Source of the DNA: Daldinia sp. FL1419
Lineage: Eukaryota > Ascomycota > Sordariomycetes > Xylariales > Hypoxylaceae
Length of the DNA: 64,000 nucleotides
Assembly: GCA_025201765.1 (NCBI GenBank)
Contig: MU623356.1
Span: 1-64,000, forward strand
Direction of reading: 5' to 3'
The notes under the pieces were generated by a model. It saw only the letters and a program-made list of their open reading frames with translations, was not told the origin of the DNA and did no database searches. The translations under genes were made by a program, and so were the position numbers. Below, piece by piece: positions 1 to 12,102 of this stretch. Within the stretch, counting starts at the first letter, position 1. Every line of letters begins with the position of its first letter.

Positions 1-1111
1 AATCTTAACCAATTTTTATTATATAAAAGGTTTAATAATTTAAATATTTGATTTTTCAAATAAAGTTCTTTATAAATTTTATAAAAAATATTTTTAATTA
101 TTTAATTTTAAAGTTTGTGTTAATATATAACCATTCTTTAATTATTATATTTTTTTTAGTAAAAATAATTATAATAATTATTTATATATTATAATTAAAT
201 ATAATTTTTGAATTTTTAAGCTTAAATTTTTATATATTTAAATTAATTATATACCTTTTATTTATGAGGATGTAATTAAAAAAAGTTTTTTAATAATTAA
301 TAAATATAATAATTAAAAATTAATGAGGAAAATATTTTTTTAAGTTTAAAATATTGTTATATAATAAATATAATAATCTAATCATTAATCAATTTTTATA
401 TATATAAAATTTAAAAATAAAATAAAAAAAAATTTAAATAATAATAATAAAAAAATTTAATTAATCTAATATATATTCCTAACTAAGATTATAATTATTA
501 TCATCATAATAAAGATTAATAAGTATTCCTTTCATCTAATTATATACTTAATAATAAGAAGGTTTTGCTATATAATATCTATAAGGGGTATTGATAGAGG
601 TATTAAAGGGGTTAATAAAGATACTTCATAAAATAATAATATATTTTATAGTGCAATAATATATTAATCAAATAAAAAACAACTCTTAAAAATCTATTCA
701 TATCCAAAAAAAACCTATAAAAAACTTAAAAAAAATTATTCCATAAAAATTAAAAATAATTTTAATTATATAATTACATTATATAATTTAATATATAATT
801 AAACATAAAACTAATCAATTAAAATATAATTAAATATAATATAAGGTTAATCAATTAAAAGAAACTAATATAATTAACCAATTAAAAAAAAAACTTATAT
901 ATTTGGCTAATAAAATATAAATAATTTATAAAAACCTTAAAATTTAAGATTTTTTAATTTAAAAAAATGTTTTAATATCCTAATTAAATAAAAAAAATTA
1001 ATAAAATTAAAAAAAATTAAATATATAAAATTATTTAAAATTTAAAAATTATAAAGTTAATTTAAAAGGTTGACATACTTAATAAGGTCATTTTTTTCTC
1101 TATTTATGTCA
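1..1111. other. A+T-rich relic DNA, left of the Copia element
   Basis: Almost entirely A and T, with stop codons in all frames and no readable protein similarity. It lies outside the Copia element, whose left target duplication starts at 1112, so it must belong to something else, probably another RIP-degraded repeat that continues beyond the window. No ends, inverted repeats or genes could be recognised. Confidence 0.6.
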
Positions 1112-1116
1112 ATAAT
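1112..1116. repeat. Left target-site duplication of the Copia element
   Basis: ATAAT directly abuts the first base of the left LTR and is repeated exactly after the right LTR (6549-6553). Five bases is the usual duplication length for Copia elements. Confidence 0.8.
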
Positions 1117-1270
1117 TGTTGGATTAGTAAGCCTAAAAATAGCGTAGAAAAAATTCTCTCCCTTGTAACAATTCTATAAAAAGCCTTACTGCTCTATTCT
1201 AAAATTCTAAGAATAATAATAATAATTTAAATTTTATAATTATAATTTTTTTTTGGTATATTATATAACA
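1117..1270 (+). repeat. Left LTR of the Copia element
   Basis: 154 bp, TG...CA ends, aligned without gaps to 6395-6548. The conserved core includes AACAATTCTATAAAAAGCC. All differences seen between the copies are C/T or G/A. Confidence 0.9.
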
Positions 1271-1424
1271 ATTAAGAGTTTTAATTATATCCTAATATAA
1301 ATATATGGTTAATATTAATTTAATTGTGTTGTATAAATATATATTTAATATAATTTCAATTATATCTAATTAAATAATGTTATCTAAAAACATTGTAGGA
1401 AAAAGTTAATTGTTTATATTTAAC

Positions 1425-4400
1425 AATTGGGAAGCATGGAACCAAGCCTTTATAGCTTTGGCTTATAATTTAGATGTATGAAATTGGCTAAATTCAAAAA
1501 ATATCGATTTAATAAAAAAACCTTTATTTCCTTTAACTTTTTGATTAGCATAATTAAATATTGAAGATTATGAAATTAATTTTAAAAATTTGAACAATTT
1601 GTTAGCTTTTAGAAGAGGTAGATGAGGTAATGTAATAGATATATCTAATAATTTTATTATGGATGTTTACCTTTGTAATATAGGTTAATTTATATTAATT
1701 AAGAAATTTTGTTATAATAAAAATATGTAGATGTATATATGAGCTATAATTTTATATAATATTAAGTATAATAAGTTAATTTAGTTTTTGAATTATATAA
1801 TAAAAATTATATTAAAATTTTATTAAATGTTGGTTTTGTTTTTAACTTAAGATGTTTGAGAGAAATATATTATTTTTAAAAAAATTTTTAATATTAATTT
1901 TAATAAATATAAGATAAAAAAACATTATAAGAAAATAATAATATTATTTTTAAAATAATTTAAAAATTGGGAAGAATAGATTATTTTTTAGGAAATAATT
2001 ATGTTATATGGAGTAAGTAAAAAATTTATTATTATTATTAATTTATAAGAATAATTCCTAACTACTCTGTAAGTAGTAATACTAATATTTTAAAAATAGG
2101 TATTTATTTAAACAATAATGTATCAAAAGAAAATTAATAATGAAATATTAATTTTTAAAAATATTATTTACTTTTTTAAAGATTATATTTATATTATAAA
2201 TATAAACCAAAAAAAAAAAGAAAAGGTTTATAAAGGTGCTTTTATTATTTGCCATAAAAGTAACAATATTGATGATTTTAATAAAGAAGAAAATCCCCAC
2301 AAAAAAAAACTAATTAAATAAAATAAACAATTAAATAAACATTAAAATAACTTAAATAAATGAAAGAAGAATAATGTAAATATTAACCAATATCCATATT
2401 TATTAGCATATAAATATAGATGTGATAAATGTAAAACTTACTTAAACTCTTATAAAATCGAAGAATGTTTTTATATCGTTGAATTAAAGTGTTTTAAATA
2501 TTTTAAGGTTAATACATAATTTGATATATTTATACAAAAAAAAATCAAATATGATTTTAAGCTAGTAACAAAAATAAAAATTCTTAATAACCCCAAAAAA
2601 AAGAAGAAAAACAAAAACAACACAATTAACCAAAAAAATAAAAATTAATTATCAAAATAAATAACAATTTTGAAATTAAGAACAACATTTATAACAAACA
2701 TCATAAACACTACTTATAACATGAATCACTATCTTTTAAAAAATTTAGTTATATTAGATTTAGGAATTACAATATATGTTTTTAATTAAGTATTAAAATT
2801 TGTCAATTATAAAAAAATTCCTTCAAAAAAATATATTATTATTAGAAATAATAAGATCCAAATATTAAATTACAGATATATCAATATTAAAGTTAAATAT
2901 ACCAATAATATTACGAAAATTAGGTTTTCAAATATAGCATACTATTTAAATTTTATTTGTAACCTTGTATTTCTATAAGTTTTTAAAAGGTAAGGATATT
3001 GGTGGGATAACTACTAAAAATATATTTATTTAAGGTTTTAAAATGGTAAAATTGTGGTTAAATTTGTTGATTGTTTTGATTAATTCGTACTCAAAAATAT
3101 CCTTTTTGAAATATTTAAATTAGCGTTCTACGTACAATGTAACAAACTTAATCAAAAAAGGTAAATATTAATAGTAGACATATTTAGATAATATTTAAGA
3201 TTAGGATATTTAAGCTCACAAATATTAAAAAACCTTGTTAAAATAAATATTGGAATTTGAATTAAAAAAATTAAAACAATTAACTACAAAACATATGCTA
3301 TTACTAAAACCAAACACTAAATAAATTAAATATTTAAATATATTAATGAAATCCCAAGAATAAAATTAACTCTTAATTTTTATAATATTAAAAAATTAAA
3401 TAATAGCCTTACAAACCTACTACTAATTATAGATTAGTAGACCGGAATAATATTCAATTATTATCTTATAAACTAAATAATAACATCAATTATTAAAACC
3501 TTAAAAGATTTTATTGATATTTTAAAGATTTAATATAATATTATTTTAAGAGTTTGGGAGTTTGATTGAGAAATTATTGAAAGAAAACCAGTAGTTCGTA
3601 TATATTTAAAAAGTTTATATATGAAAATCAAACCTTCAACAATTTATATATAAATTTAAAATGGTGTTGCTGAATGTTTGGGGGATGTGATCAAGGATAA
3701 GGTGAGAGTTATAAGGGTATATTTAAAATTATTTTATTTTTTATGGCCTGAAATTTATAAAATAATAGTATATTTATATAATCAAATATTATAATATAAA
3801 GTAAATTAATAAATACCATATAATTGATTTTATATATATGCTGGTGTAAATAATGGTTTTATAATTTATAATTAGAAATCTTAATAAAATCATTTTTAGG
3901 TATATAATTATAAAGTCTATGTTATAGTGATGATAGTATTTAAAAAGTTAAATAGATTAAGAAAATTCAATCCCAAAATATAAATAGGTTTTTTAGTAGA
4001 TTATATGTTTATAAATATATATAGAATTTAAAATCTACATACTAATAAAATAATAGAACTAAAGGATGTTACATTTAAAAAAGATAAAGTTTTTAATAAT
4101 AATCTCTAAAAGTTATAAAATAGATTTAAAAATGAATTAATAATTTATAGGATAGATTAATATAATAACCTATTAAAATTTATTTAAGATTCCTAATTTG
4201 AAAAAGGAGTAAATATATATAATAATATTTAAATAAATCCTTTAAAATAAATTAAAAATGCAAATATACTGGGCATAGTTGACAAGCTAATAAAATTGGG
4301 TGGGCTATTGGATAAAAGGAAAGAAACCTCTATTATAAAGATTAATCACCTTTATATAAAGGTATGTTTTTATTCATTATTTTCTTTGGATAATTTTTTA

Positions 4401-6385
4401 TTAATGATTTTACTTATTATCTACATTAAAATATTAATGGTTTTTTACATCATTTTTAATAATAAATATCATATACCATGGAAAGTAGTGTTTTATGTTA
4501 ACTCCCTAATAAATAAGATTAGCACATATAAAAGATATGTGATTAATAAAATAAAAATGTTAAGACTTACCCATCAATCCCTTTAATATAATAAAAAAAA
4601 TTTAAGTAATTCTGTTTAAACATTCCTGATAAAGATTAATGAATATAAGAAAATATATAAAAAAAACCTATTAGAACCTTTAAAATAACATTCGGATATC
4701 CAAAATCATCTATTATACAAAATGTTCTAAAAAACTGAATAAATTTATCTTAAGAATTATACCAATATACATACCTAAGAGATTATATTATAATCAAATA
4801 ACCAATATAAAAATAAATAAATACTCAAATATATATAAATTTATACCTACAAAACCAACAAATATAATTTTCTCTAATAGTATAAGGCACACTTAATAAT
4901 AAAAAGAGATTAATAAGTAATTGGTAATAAAAAAACCTATACCTCTATATTTACTAAAAGGTTTTTTTAGGTATTAATAATAATAATAATTAAATATAAT
5001 CTTAAATTTATATAATATAATATAATAAATGTATTTGTAAATGCAAAATTTAAAAAAAATATATTTATACATATACCTCAAAAATATTAATAGTTAAGAA
5101 AGATATTTCACATCATCAAAACACTTTACAATTTTTAAGAATTACTTTTTTTTTAGCAATAAAAATTCTTATAAACTTTAAAAGAATTTGGTTTTACCCT
5201 AATATTCTAAAAGTTATATATATTTATTAAAAATGGAATCCTCCTTTTCATATATATAGATAATATTATTATAACATATTAAAAAGAGGTTAAACCAAAG
5301 GTTAAATTAATTATTTCCAAACTTAAAAAATAATACAAATTAATTGGAGGTAATGAACTATAATAATTTTTTAAAATTAAAATAGTTTAAGATTGAATAT
5401 AATATTGAATTTAATTGAATTAATCTACTTATATTAATAAAATTATTAATTTAATAAAAGTAATTAAAAGAATTTTTAAAATATTTATAATAAAAGAAGA
5501 GTTATTATTTTATATAAAAATAACCTTATTTTAATTAATATAATGATATTAATAAAAAATAGATTTAATTTTATATGTTATAATAATTATCCAACCTAAT
5601 ATTGTATTTACCTGCTTAAAATTAATCTAATTTAATTTAAATCCAAATCCGAAATATTATATAATAATTAACCAAATTATATAATATTTTTAATATATAT
5701 AAGGATATATCTTAAAATTAGGTGGAGGTAATATTTTCAAAGTTATTAACAATACTTTATTTATCAATAACATAATCAATTAAAAGAATTTATAAATATA
5801 TATAATAAAATTATTTGATAAAATAATTGGTTGGAGAGTTAATAAGTAAGATATAATTATTATCTTTACTACTAAGGTTAAATTATTTGTTTTAATTTAA
5901 ATTATAAAAAAAAGATTTTATATATCACAGCTAATCAAAAACCTTAGAATTAAATTTAAAAATTAAATTATATTTTTATTATATAATAATAAATAAATAA
6001 TTAGATTAATTATTAAAGATATTGAAAAATTTAAAATAAAGCTAAGGCATATAGATATATACAATTATTGGTTTAAATAAGAGGTTTAAAGAGGCTATAT
6101 CAAAATTAATTATGTTAATTTAGAAGATATAAGTGTAGATGGGTTTATAAAAGTATTGTCAAAGGAGAAGCATATTCATTTTAAAAAATAGATAAATTTG
6201 GTAAATATTTTAAATCGTTTAAAAATTAAAATATTTAAAAATGTGGATAAAATAATATAATAGAAGTAGGAAATAAATGAAGAAGTTATTAAGGAAATAT
6301 GATCAGAGGAATATATTAATTTGGAAGTGTAAAAAGATTGCATTTTTGATGTTATATGTTCCAGATTTGCTTGTTGGCTTTATTT
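1425..6385 (+). pseudogene. Copia gag-pol remnant (gag, integrase, reverse transcriptase)
   Basis: The polyprotein is broken by many stops, but islands can still be read. At about 1425-1500 a gag-like start reads NWEAWNQAFIALA followed by NLDV and then TGA where Copia gag has Trp, a TGG-to-TGA change typical of RIP. At about 3660-3790 an integrase core island reads NGVAECLGDVIKDK followed by a LWPEIYK-like stretch. At about 3990-4085 an island resembles the post-integrase segment with NLHTNKII and DVTFK. At 5253-5264 the reverse-transcriptase YVDD box is present as Tyr-Ile-Asp-Asn, so the second catalytic Asp codon (GAT) has become AAT. Domain order and spacing identify Ty1/Copia rather than Gypsy. 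There is no coding capacity left. Confidence 0.75.
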
Positions 6386-6394
6386 GGGGGGGTG
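6386..6394 (+). other. Polypurine tract of the Copia element
   Basis: A run of seven G followed by TG lies immediately before the right LTR (6395). This is where plus-strand DNA synthesis is primed in LTR retroelements. The G-run is striking inside an otherwise A+T-rich body. Confidence 0.6.
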
Positions 6395-6548
6395 TGTTGG
6401 ATTAGTAAGCTTAAAAATAGTATAGAAAAAATTTTTTCTTTTGCAACAATTCTATAAAAAGCCTTACTGCTCTATTCTAGAATTTTAAGAATAATAATAA
6501 TAATTTGAATTTTATAATCATAATTTTTTCCCAATGTATTGTGTGATA
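6395..6548 (+). repeat. Right LTR of the Copia element
   Basis: 154 bp, gapless partner of 1117-1270. The terminal CA of the left copy is TA here, a C-to-T transition. Confidence 0.9.
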
Positions 6549-6553
6549 ATAAT
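6549..6553. repeat. Right target-site duplication of the Copia element
   Basis: ATAAT, identical to 1112-1116. Normal base composition resumes within about 30 bases after it. Confidence 0.8.
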
Positions 6554-6832
6554 CTTCTAACATAAAACCTTAAGAAAACTTAAGGCATTCTTGGGTGAGG
6601 TGACGGGGTTGGTGGGGTCACCCAGCGTTTGTCGATAAATCCGCAGTTATCTTAAAGAGGTAGTAACACCCGTAAGCACGTCGCATAGGTACCTAGGTAG
6701 GTCGTTATCGCATATCGCATATCGCATATCGCCCAAATCTCTCTTTCACCCTCAAATGTCACCTCTTAGGGTAATCATGAACCATTAGCTATTATCCGCA
6801 AACACAAAGCATCCAACCCAGCATTTCTCATC
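6554..6832. other. Upstream region of the zinc-finger gene, with a short tandem repeat
   Basis: 279 bases of normal composition between the retroelement and the start codon at 6833. About 6705-6732 is a 7-bp tandem repeat of ATCGCAT-type units, roughly four copies. A TACCTAGGTAGGT motif lies just before it. No TATA box is evident. Confidence 0.5.
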
Positions 6833-7741
6833 ATGTCCGAATATTGGAAATCAACTCCCAAATATTGGTGCAAGCATTGCAGCACCTACGTACGCGATAC
6901 TAAACTTGAGCGTCAAAACCACGAAGCTACCGGTAAACACCAAGGCGCCTTAAAACGTTTCCTCAGAGACCTACATCGGAATCATGAGCAAGAGCAGCGA
7001 GAGAAAGATCGCGCCAAGCGCGAGATTGAAAGACTCAACGGCGTGGTCGGTTCTAATTCTTCAGGTCATAATCACGCGCCAGGCACTAGTAGACTACAAA
7101 CTTCGGCTTCGTCGCAAGCGCAGACGTCGACCGCCGGTTCACAACGCCAACAGCAATGGGAGCAACTAGCGGAGATGGGTATCGACGTACCCACCGAACT
7201 GAGAAAAGAGATGGCCATGGCTGGCGAGTGGACGGTCACCAACAAAAGGGTTATCGACGACACGCCCAATCCCGACGATTCAGATGTCAAAGCCCAAAGT
7301 GTCGATGCCATTGCGTCCGGCGTACGAAAAAGACAGAAACGTGAGAATGAGGCAGACGAAGAAGAAGAGGAGAATGCGATCAAGGGTCTGTTTAAGAAGC
7401 CTAAGAAATGGGGTCGCGATACGAAACAGGCCCAAGAGGACGACGCGGAACTAGACGCGCTGCTCAGCGGACCTTTAACGAAGTCGCCCGAGTCGGAAGA
7501 TCGTCCCCGGCGTTCCATCGACGATAAAACCGACTGTCTAAGCGAAACGAAGGAAAGCTTGCCATCTGATGTGAAAAAGGAGGAATCACCTATCAGTCAA
7601 ACTCTATGGTCTATTAAACCAGAGCCAGAGCCACAAGAGAAGCATCAAGATGCGCTAGTCAAACAAGAAGTAGATGCAGAGAGCGATCCGCCTGTCGTGG
7701 TTTTCAAGAAGCGAAAGCCCAAGAATATTCGCCAGAGGTGA
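6833..7741 (+). CDS. U1-type (matrin) zinc-finger protein, WBP4/FBP21-like splicing factor
   Basis: Single-exon gene of 302 aa. The N-terminus (MSEYWKSTPKYWCKHC) carries a U1-type C2H2 zinc finger with ligands Cys13, Cys16, His30 and His36, followed by a basic alpha-helical stretch. This arrangement, starting SEYWKS/ADYWKS, is that of the WBP4/FBP21 group of spliceosome-associated proteins, in which the finger supports association with U1/U2 snRNP and pre-mRNA. The rest is low complexity: an acidic Glu-run near residue 180, a Lys-rich patch (LFKKPKKW) that could be a nuclear localisation signal, and a basic C-terminus (KKRKPKNIRQR). No WW domain is visible, unlike animal WBP4. The ATG at 6833 is chosen because the finger begins immediately after it. 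Nuclear role in splicing is inferred from family membership. Confidence 0.85.
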   Translation: MSEYWKSTPKYWCKHCSTYVRDTKLERQNHEATGKHQGALKRFLRDLHRNHEQEQREKDRAKREIERLNGVVGSNSSGHNHAPGTSRLQTSASSQAQTSTAGSQRQQQWEQLAEMGIDVPTELRKEMAMAGEWTVTNKRVIDDTPNPDDSDVKAQSVDAIASGVRKRQKRENEADEEEEENAIKGLFKKPKKWGRDTKQAQEDDAELDALLSGPLTKSPESEDRPRRSIDDKTDCLSETKESLPSDVKKEESPISQTLWSIKPEPEPQEKHQDALVKQEVDAESDPPVVVFKKRKPKNIRQR

Positions 7742-8929
7742 GATTTGTTCGAACAGGCGTTGTATCCTCCATGTCCTACCGGTGACCCAAGCGTTGCGAC
7801 GCTGTTTGCTTGGCTTTCTATCGTCGTATCTAGGTATATAACGTATGACTACTAGTATTCGCGTCGTAGTATGAGGAATCCAGGTTTCGTACTTAACATC
7901 GAAAAGTCATAGGCATGCCATTACACCATGCTGCTTGATAAACCAGCTAGTAAGGACTGTGTCGTGAATTTTACAATGACCAGGAAATCTAGTACGTGTA
8001 TAGTAAGGGGGCGAAATATAATTGTCATCAGTCGTCTCTAGTCCCGCTATAGACGAAACTACCGCGGAATAGAAACAATCAAATAGTTAACCTTAGTTAA
8101 AATGCTGCAATTTTCTGGTTAGCAGTCCGCATATTTTCGTACGCCCATCAAATTATAACCCGAGACCGCGTACATTTTCGATAACTCTTTGCAACTACCT
8201 ATTTTATCAACCCAAAGACGCCAAGCCCGAAAGCTCACGCATGCATATATTCTTGTATAGATTTTGTTAGGACCGGAAGATAAGAGTCCTTTTCAGCCGC
8301 ACCAGTTATGATTACCAAATTTCACTTTCATGGCAGACCTGGTATTTGTATCTAAGCCCCAGTGAGGATTTATATCCTTCCTCTATCCTCGGCGCGCCAG
8401 CCGGGTATCTTTTGGGAATCTCTATTGACAGAATGGTAACCTGGGGTGGGGTATTTCAAGGACTCATGGGCTTGTTGGCTTTCGATGGTGTTGGACTAGT
8501 CTTATATTCCGCATGTGAAAGCGAAACGGTAAGAGCTCGTCATCAGAGTAAGCCGCCGTATAGCACACAGAGAGTTACATTATGTGATGTGTACGTGACA
8601 TGATAGCCACTGCCAATTACTGGTGAAGCTCTTACCGGGTTCTAAAAGCCTTGTCCTTTTAATGTCGTCCGTGTTATCTTCTCTATTTTGAACACCCATA
8701 TGATGACCAATCTTCACCCACTAGGTTACTTACCTAGGTATACATGCTCTTCACAATACTTGGCCGTAATTGAGGCTCTATTCTCGTACTTCTTACCACG
8801 TTACATGTAGTGGCTTCCGACATGGTTAAACCCGGTGACTGGGCTAGCCAGCCTTGGATCCAACCTGATCCTAACCAGAGTTCCCGTGGAAAGAAGCCAA
8901 TCCCGTTGAGACCAGCTACACATCCTCTC
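7742..8929. other. Intergenic region, no gene recognised
   Basis: Normal composition. Contains one short open frame (8346-8603) with a GTAAGAG donor-like site at 8529 that might be a 5' exon of the pseudogene downstream. I could not match it to the family, so it is left uncalled. Confidence 0.4.
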
Positions 8930-11173
8930 CTGGCTATAGGTTTCGGTATAGCCGTGCGGACTCTCGTGCAAATCTTTTGAATACGCCAAGTACAGTTTGG
9001 AGAAGCCCTCGAACGCCGCCCGCTTACTCTACCTTTAGGCCATCTCCTAGTAAATGGTAGCACTGGCAGCCAGCATGGCCTATGTACCTGCCATCCACCT
9101 TTGGTGTTGCTTGCGCAATTGGCCATCATATATTCTACATGACTCTGGATGGGAAACCTGCCGTCGACCAGCTCACTATGCTCCGGTATGGCACCATACT
9201 ATCATTTTGGCTAAAGCCGGACTGGCAGCAGCTGTGGTTCTTGCTTTCAAACAGCGGATATGGACTACTGTGAGAAGTAAACTCCTCAGCGTGACAGCGT
9301 TGGATTCCCTGTTTGCAGCGACAGAAGATCTATCGGCATTGCACAATCTTGAAGTCTATAAAAAGGCCAAGGTAGCTATGCTCCTAGCAGCGTTTGCATG
9401 GCTAACACTCGTGGTGATAATATTAACGAGTAATACTTTGACTGTACAATTAGCTTTGAGCATAGAGAACACGACGTGCTCAGGCATTCGAACCTTAAAT
9501 TCTACAAAGGAAGAAATTGAGGTGATTAGTCCCCTTTTGCAACTAGCATATTCTCTCTATATATGTCTAAAGGGTCTGTAGGAATGGAGAACCCCCACGA
9601 ATGTCGATATGGAATATGACTGCCTCTGATACCGCCTCATCGGACTGGTTCGACTACTATACCGCGCCAAGCAACCCCTTAAACCGGGTCGCAACGTATG
9701 TAGCGTATATGGGGCACCCAGTCAGCAAGAGTGATACCAGCGTTCATATACGTGGCTCCGGATGGAATTGTACATATGTTATCAACTTTACAGCGCCAGG
9801 GTATAAGTGCTCTAAGCTAGCTAGTGGTATTAGGTCAGAAGTCAAGATGCTTGGAGATCAGAAGCCTCCGGACGGGCTTAGTACGAAGCTCCTTATCCCC
9901 TCAAGAGATTATAGCTATTACGCCTATACGAGTGGCGGCGAATATTCTCCGCAGATGAGAGATACCAGCCCTGGGGGTATTCCGAACGTTGAGCCTCCAT
10001 TTCCTAATACTTCAGGAGTATTTCGTACCGAACCAGTAATATGGATAGGGTATTCCGTGAGAACTAAACCGAACGAAATCGCGCCTCTCAATAGGTCGAT
10101 GGCGGGGTGGAGTGATGCGTTCGTGCCTAAGGTGATTGGATGCGAGCATTATGAGACCAGTTACACCGTCTTATTCAACCTCAGTGGCGGCGAGCAGGTT
10201 ACAAACGTGATTGAACGTAAATATCTGCGCCGTATCATAGAGTAAGTAAGGATTGTCAACCTGAAGATGTCAACTTCCTTAGAAGACGGCTGGGCTGCCA
10301 AGATGCGACGGCTCCCCGGGGAGGCCCTTTAAAGCTGAAGTAATGCTGATGGTACCTAGTACTGCCTAGATGCAAGGTATAGATGCGAACGATGGCACGA
10401 ATGGCAATACGACGGCACAACCAAAAAGTAATTATATATACCCAAAAGATGCCCGCCACTGCCGACGGGCTGCAGCATTCCACGCCATAGGAACTCAATT
10501 GCGACAATTCGAGAATGGCACGATGAACTCAACACAGCTCAACAATCCGATCGAGGCCACGAAGGCGGATCAGACAAAGTTGTTAAATCCCAGACAAGAC
10601 TGGTTCGCATTCCCAACTCTTGACAATCTGGTGCAGGAGTTTTACGAAGACATGATCCTTTCCCTATTTTCAAACCCGCAGTTTCTAGGTTAAGTGTTGT
10701 GTGGGCGGCTAAGGCGGACGTGATATCCGGAATAGGCGCGGGAGACGAGCCTGCCGATACCCGTGCGTCCGGTCCCGGTTGGAGAACAGGTACGACTATC
10801 ACGTACGAGACCTGTGGATCGTTTATAGCATTGCTATTTTACTGGCCACGGCTGGGGTAGGCTCTGGTACCCTGGCGATCCTGGAAAATGAGGGAGTGTT
10901 GCGCAGTACGCGTTTCTCCAGCATTGTGACGGCAACCCGGGGCCAGCGTTAGAAAAGTTGGGCTGGCTTGGGGAGGACCGAGGCGATTTGCCATCTGACA
11001 TTAGAAATCTAGGGGTTGGTTATGGAATTGTTTATGGGATGGGTAGCTTTAGGGATCTACATGAGAATATGAGATATCCAGAAGCAAGGGTATGGGATGG
11101 CGGCAACGTGCATTACGGCTTCGGTTTAGAGGGCGATGCCCGGCAGCTGAGAACTGAAGGCGGCGTATTTTGA
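8930..11173 (+). pseudogene. Frameshifted gene for a large fungal multi-pass membrane protein of unknown function
   Basis: Protein-like segments follow one another in the order seen in a widespread Pezizomycotina membrane-protein family, but in changing frames. They are: FEYAKYSLEKPSNAAR near 8977-9035; a TM segment with HHIFYMTLDG around 9120; FKQRIWTTVRSK and an SALDSLF-like stretch with a TM helix, 9240-9450; the luminal part in another frame, 9601-10241; and DANDGTNGNTTAQPKSNYIYPKDARHCRRAAAFHA, split by a genuine-looking intron (GTAAGT at 10242, acceptor near 10357 or 10368). Near 10690 LFSNPQF breaks into another frame reading VWAAKADV, then YDYHVRDLWIVYSIAILL and a glycine-rich tail that ends with VHYGFGLEGDARQLR (about 11110-11150). 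At least four frame changes without possible introns are needed, so the copy is dead. Composition is normal, so the damage is indel-type rather than RIP. Confidence 0.7.
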
Positions 11174-11948
11174 CCAAGGCAGATGTTTCTTCGGAGGCAC
11201 GTATATAAGTAACTGTATTTAGTTGAAGGGATTTTGGGGGATATAAGTTTTATGTATCGTATCATTATCCTACCTGTTGTGTAGTAGTTAATGAATTCTT
11301 TATATAAGATAGGAATTGGCCAGAGAGCTTCTGCAGGATGGCGATGTGATACCTAGGTACCTATGTAACATATACATGTATTGGATTGGATTGGATTATT
11401 TAATAATAAGCCCCAAACTTCGAGAGGAGGTACCTAGGTACGCAGTACATACCTACACATGTAGTAGTGAAATTTATACACTATAAATATCCGTATTAGC
11501 CGCACGTGGCGTCGATTGCTCGTCGAATAAATTAAAATATGGAACTGAACAGGTCCATGCAGATTCCCTGATTTTCTAAAAATCTTTTTAAGTTGAAGCC
11601 TCCAACTCCGAAGCTCGATATCACAACCTACATTTCATAACATCCGAAACATTAGCGCCGCTAAATTGCAAAACTAATAAGAAAAGATAGAACCGATATA
11701 ACTTGTAGTTATGAATAATTATCATCCATACCTTCTGGGTAGTAGTGAGTGGGTTGGATTGATGGGCCAAAAACGACCAAAAACGACCAAACAACCAAGC
11801 CGCCGAAAAAAAAAAAGGTCCGCACGATACTAGGTTAGAAGAGAGGGTGTTAAACCCCGATGGTGACTGGCAGAACTGGATATGGCAAAGTGGACCAGAC
11901 AATTTACATCACCACTCCTTCATAGGTCGACTGGACAGACTTGGTAAA
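11174..11948. other. Intergenic region, no gene recognised
   Basis: 775 bases. Contains several TACCTAGGTACC-type motifs (around 11350 and 11430), a short ATTGG tandem near 11380-11396 and an A-run at 11807. No convincing coding sequence on either strand. Confidence 0.4.
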
Positions 11949-11957
11949 CTGGCAGAT
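11949..11957. repeat. Left target-site duplication of the Mutator-like element
   Basis: CTGGCAGAT, repeated exactly at 15798-15806 on the other side of the inverted-repeat element. A 9-bp duplication is the hallmark length for Mutator-like elements. Confidence 0.85.
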
Positions 11958-12102
11958 CAGTAAATTTAACAACACAGGTAAAAACTCATAAAAACACAGG
12001 TCCTCGCCACTTTCCATATGAAATAATGGCTAAAATAATCTCCCACCTAATTTATATAAAACTTAATTTTATACCCTAATACATACAGAATTTGATCTGG
12101 TT
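11958..12102 (+). repeat. Left terminal inverted repeat of the MULE
   Basis: 145 bp. Its reverse complement aligns gaplessly with 15653-15797. The outer 28 bases are identical, and mismatches further in are mostly A/G or C/T. Confidence 0.85.

Larger units (their letters stand above)
1117..6548 (+). mobile_element. Ty1/Copia LTR retrotransposon, RIP-degraded, structurally complete
   Basis: Two 154-bp direct repeats (1117-1270 and 6395-6548) begin with TGTTGG; the left one ends in CA, the right in TA. They enclose about 5.1 kb and are flanked by a perfect 5-bp target duplication ATAAT (1112-1116, 6549-6553). A G-run polypurine tract lies just inside the right LTR. Remnants of gag, integrase and reverse transcriptase follow one another in Copia order (integrase before RT) on the plus strand. 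The body is very A+T-rich with dozens of stops, and the two LTRs differ at roughly twenty sites, all transitions by my count. This is the pattern expected of RIP. The element cannot encode any functional protein. Confidence 0.9.

Noticed and set aside
4296..4586. 96-codon frame inside the Copia element
   Set aside because: A chance opening in the ruined polyprotein region; it does not read as RT or RNase H.
7072..7518. 148-codon minus-strand Ser/Cys-rich frame
   Set aside because: Shadow of the zinc-finger gene's acidic/Glu-rich region.
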